Assembly: GCF_038433205.1 (NCBI RefSeq)
Contig: NZ_JBCDNA010000003.1
Location: 558,001 to 622,000, forward strand
Origin: Lutimonas vermicola
GTDB lineage: Bacteria; Bacteroidota; Bacteroidia; Flavobacteriales; Flavobacteriaceae
Direction: 5' to 3'
Length of the DNA: 64,000 nucleotides
The notes beneath the pieces are model-generated. The model was not told the origin of the DNA, ran no database searches, and saw only the letters and a program-made list of their open reading frames with translations. Each line of letters begins with the position of its first letter. Positions within the stretch are counted from its first letter, which is position 1. Of this stretch, positions 61,431 through 64,000 are shown piece after piece. The position numbers were made by a program, and so were the translations under genes.

Positions 61431-62479
61431 GAGTAGGTATACATTTTGAACCAAAATACAATTTTTCATTACGTCATAGCCGTTATGAAAAAATACTTCA
61501 GCACAACAAAATTGATGTAATAAGATTTTGTTCTAGCGATCCTGATTTTATGCTTAAGCTTAAAAGCTTCGATGCAATAGTTTGGTATGTTGGTTTAGCA
61601 GATGTCAGCAAACAACCAGCATATGATATTTTACCGGTTATTGAAAAACAATTAAAAATACCTTGTTTTCCAAGTAGTAATATTATATGGTCTTTCGATA
61701 ATAAACTAAAACAATTTTTTCAAATGAAAGCGGCAAATTTTCCAATTATACAAAGTTGGATTGTTTACGAAGAAAAAGAAGCTTTAAGGCTTGCCAATGA
61801 AATAAAGCTCCCAGTTGTTTTTAAATTAGGGGGAGGAGCTGGGTCATCAAACGTTATTTTGATTAAGAGTAGGAAGCAATTACTCCAACTTACTAGAAAA
61901 ATGTTTAAAAGAGGTATTGCTATAAATACTTTTAGTAAGACGTTTGAACTTTCTAAACATTTATTAAAAATTCAAAGATATCTTGTAACAACAAGAATGA
62001 AGTTATTTAAGAGAAAAGATATCCGCTACCGATATTTAATAAAAAATTGGAGTATTCAAAGAAATTATTTATTTCTTCAAAAATATATGCCAAACAATGG
62101 TTTCGATACTCGTGTTACTACAATTGGAAATAGGGTATTTGCTTTTAGACGTATTAACAGGCCAAATGATTTTCGTTCTTCAGGTAGTGGGAATATAGAT
62201 TATAATTCAAAAGCTATTGATATCCGTTGTGTAAAAAAGGCACTCGAAATTTCAGAATATTTTGGATTTGAAACGATGTCTTACGATTTCCTTTATGATG
62301 ATAAAAATAACCCCGTTTTTTGTGAATATAGTTATGGTTATAACGATGAAGCGATATATAAATGTTCGGGGTATTGGGATGAAAATTTGAATTTTGTTAA
62401 TGGAAACTACTGGCCTCAATATCTGCACTTGAAAGATTTATTAAATTTGTCTATTCTAAAACAACCTGAATCATTATAA
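61427..62479 (+). CDS. ATP-grasp amide-forming ligase-like protein
   Basis: This 350-residue protein has an ATP-grasp layout: PVVFKLGGGAGSSNVILI (ATP-binding loop), FLQKYMPNNGFDTRVTTIGNRVFAFRR, and the C-terminal metal-binding block GFETMSYDFLYDD followed by FCEYSYGYND. These enzymes ligate amines to carboxylates through an acyl-phosphate. Linked by overlap to a CapA-family gene inside a polysaccharide locus, it may attach an amino acid to the glycan. Substrate is unknown. Confidence 0.82.
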   Translation: MRVGIHFEPKYNFSLRHSRYEKILQHNKIDVIRFCSSDPDFMLKLKSFDAIVWYVGLADVSKQPAYDILPVIEKQLKIPCFPSSNIIWSFDNKLKQFFQMKAANFPIIQSWIVYEEKEALRLANEIKLPVVFKLGGGAGSSNVILIKSRKQLLQLTRKMFKRGIAINTFSKTFELSKHLLKIQRYLVTTRMKLFKRKDIRYRYLIKNWSIQRNYLFLQKYMPNNGFDTRVTTIGNRVFAFRRINRPNDFRSSGSGNIDYNSKAIDIRCVKKALEISEYFGFETMSYDFLYDDKNNPVFCEYSYGYNDEAIYKCSGYWDENLNFVNGNYWPQYLHLKDLLNLSILKQPESL

Positions 62480-62482
62480 ATT

Positions 62483-63565
62483 ATGAATATAGGGATTGTA
62501 TTAGGACAAACCTTTGTAGGTGGAATGGAAAGGCAGGTTGGACATTTATCTAAAGGCTTTATAGATAAAGGACACAATGTCTTTGTTTACACTATATCAC
62601 CAAATATTTCTTTTGCAGGAAGGTCAAAAGTCGAAATCTCTTCCAAAATTATTTATCCGCTGTGGGGTATAAAGTATGCTTACCAATTTTCTGAGTGGAT
62701 TTTAAAGATATATTGTAAAAAACATAAAATTGATTTTTTAATTGCATTTCAAATTGGGTCAATAGAAATTTGTAATCGGATTAAATCGGAATTGGGATAT
62801 CCGTTTGTTATTGGGAATATAAGGGGTATTCAATATGCTTCAAACGAAAAATTAAAAAGAAGATATCAGAAGGGATGTAATCAGACAGATGCTTTAGTGT
62901 GTAATTCAAAAGCTGGGTTAGTTTTATTACAACAACATGTAATAGACTCAGCGCTAATTCCGGCTGTTATGATTCCAAATATAGTTTCGGTTCCTGAAAC
63001 AAGTTATAAAACAAAACAAGATAGGTTTATCGTTCTTTTTGCAGCTTCATTAAAAGAAGTAAAAGATCCATTAACTTTTTTGAAAGGTGTTTATCTAGCA
63101 ATTAAACAGAATCCAAATATTGATGCGATTATAGCAGGAGATGGTGATATGCGGGAAGAATTAAAAGCGTTTGTTTTAGAGAAAGGACTGCAAGAGAATA
63201 TTTTATTCCTTGGATCTGTAAAGCCAGAGGAGGTTCCCTATAATAAGGCAAGTCTTGTTGTTTCAACTTCATTACGTGAAGCTTCCAGTAATACCATTCT
63301 TGAGGCTTTGGCAAATGGAGCATGTGTAATAGGGACAGATGTGGGAGGAACCACAGAATTATTGAAGGATAAGTCTTTTGGTAGCTTAATAGAAATTGGG
63401 GATACTGATGCTTTGGCTAAATGCATTTTGTTTTATTCACAATTAAAATCAGATAAATTAGAAAGCAAAGCAAATGATGCCAGAGATTTCATTATATCAA
63501 ATTTTGATAGAGAGAAAATTCAAAACGCGTATATTAACTTATGTAAAAGCTTTACACATGAATAA
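62483..63565 (+). CDS. GT4 family glycosyltransferase
   Basis: This 360-residue GT-B enzyme begins with GIVLGQTFVGGMERQVGHLSKG and has the C-terminal sugar-nucleotide-binding block STSLREASSNTILEALANG (EAxSNxxLEA) and GTDVGGTTELL. It transfers a sugar from a nucleotide donor to the growing lipid-linked unit at the cytoplasmic face. It is 3 bp from the ATP-grasp gene and overlaps the next GT2 by 8 bp. Confidence 0.9.
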   Translation: MNIGIVLGQTFVGGMERQVGHLSKGFIDKGHNVFVYTISPNISFAGRSKVEISSKIIYPLWGIKYAYQFSEWILKIYCKKHKIDFLIAFQIGSIEICNRIKSELGYPFVIGNIRGIQYASNEKLKRRYQKGCNQTDALVCNSKAGLVLLQQHVIDSALIPAVMIPNIVSVPETSYKTKQDRFIVLFAASLKEVKDPLTFLKGVYLAIKQNPNIDAIIAGDGDMREELKAFVLEKGLQENILFLGSVKPEEVPYNKASLVVSTSLREASSNTILEALANGACVIGTDVGGTTELLKDKSFGSLIEIGDTDALAKCILFYSQLKSDKLESKANDARDFIISNFDREKIQNAYINLCKSFTHE

Positions 63566-64000
63566 TTATTATTTTACTGTTTTTACACCTTCTTACAATC
63601 GAAGGCATACATTAACAAGACTTTATAAAAGCTTAGAAGAACAATCATTTAAAAATTTTGAATGGTTAATTCTTGATGATGGTTCTGATGATGGTACAAA
63701 AGAATTGATTGAGGGATTAAAGAGAAATGCAACTTTTCCGATAAGATATAAATGGGTTACTAATAGAGGAAAGCATAAAGTTAAAAACATAGGCGTTAAA
63801 GAAGCACATGGATTGTTCTTTTTTAATATCGATAGTGATGACTGGCTTGAGCCACATACATTAGAGCGATTTAAGTACCATTATGAGTCTATACCAGAAG
63901 AATCAAGAAGTCAATTTTCTGGAGTTGCTGGTTTAACCAGATTTGCAGGAAAAGGTGTTACTGGGAAAGCAGGGGATTTGAATGGAATTAAAAACCCTGA
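63558..64000 (+). CDS. GT2 family glycosyltransferase (partial, runs off the right edge)
   Basis: From ATG at 63558 the frame reads FTVFTPSYNRRHTLTRL, WLILDDGSDDGTKELI and FFNIDSDDWLEPHTLERF, the GT-A/GT2 nucleotide-binding and DxDD metal motifs. At least 147 codons are present with no stop. Its start overlaps the GT4 gene by 8 bp. It continues the polysaccharide locus beyond the window. Confidence 0.88.
   Translation, partial: MNNYYFTVFTPSYNRRHTLTRLYKSLEEQSFKNFEWLILDDGSDDGTKELIEGLKRNATFPIRYKWVTNRGKHKVKNIGVKEAHGLFFFNIDSDDWLEPHTLERFKYHYESIPEESRSQFSGVAGLTRFAGKGVTGKAGDLNGIKNP

Overview
The window is about 64 kb of a Bacteroidota chromosome, most likely a marine-type member of the Flavobacteriaceae. 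Clues are the low GC content, AT-rich start contexts without strong Shine-Dalgarno sites, promoters of the TTTG / TAnnTTTG type (974-1005 and 3319-3350), a DUF2723 membrane protein, an ornithine-lipid synthase fusion (OlsF type), S8 and M1 exopeptidases with Bacteroidota-style leaders, and intergenic regions full of short tandem words and dispersed stem-loop repeats. Assignments rest on reading the translated sequences; no database search was run.

Region 1 (1-12.5 kb): a partial DUF2723 gene, tRNA-Gln, a PagL-like lipid A deacylase, a universal stress protein, the rimP-nusA-infB translation/transcription operon with a hairpin leader, then a minus-strand M1 peptidase, S8 lipoprotein protease and MBL hydrolase. 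Region 2 (12.5-21.7 kb): tRNA-Cys, a folB-GT2-LABN-GT39 operon (a likely polyprenyl-sugar transfer module), fbp, a GNAT, an aspartate kinase-olsF pair and two TM2 proteins. Region 3 (21.8-28 kb): gpsA and the glycerol operon glpF-glpK-unknown-PPOX-glpD, so glycerol uptake and both G3P dehydrogenases are adjacent. Region 4 (28.2-37.3 kb): a five-gene accessory set (SDR, sulfotransferase, DUF1214, EthD, 3-beta-HSD-like) suggestive of lipid or sterol-like hydroxyl chemistry and sulfation, an enoyl-CoA hydratase with a 59-residue membrane protein downstream, fabD, and a YhhQ-type queuosine precursor transporter.

Region 5 (36-40.4 kb) is repeat-rich. Two of the three copies of a ~170-bp structured repeat flank yhhQ in direct orientation, and three ATACCC/GGGTAT palindromes surround a tandem pair of PAS-LuxR regulators. 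Region 6 (40.4-64 kb, all plus strand, continuing off the right edge) is a surface polysaccharide locus: a WecA/TagO-type initiating transferase, an ACP / asparagine-synthase-like / NadE-like / AMP-ligase module, epimerase, FAD oxidoreductase, polysaccharide and ChbG-type deacetylases, several GT2 enzymes, GT87, GT39 and GT4 enzymes, a methyltransferase, a Wzx flippase, a Wzy polymerase followed by the in-frame remnant of a second polymerase, and a CapA / ATP-grasp pair.

The parts most worth following up are the CapA-ATP-grasp and ACP-AsnB-NadE-ligase modules, the sulfotransferase cluster, the dispersed repeat family, and the palindromes with possible small RNAs around the PAS-LuxR genes.
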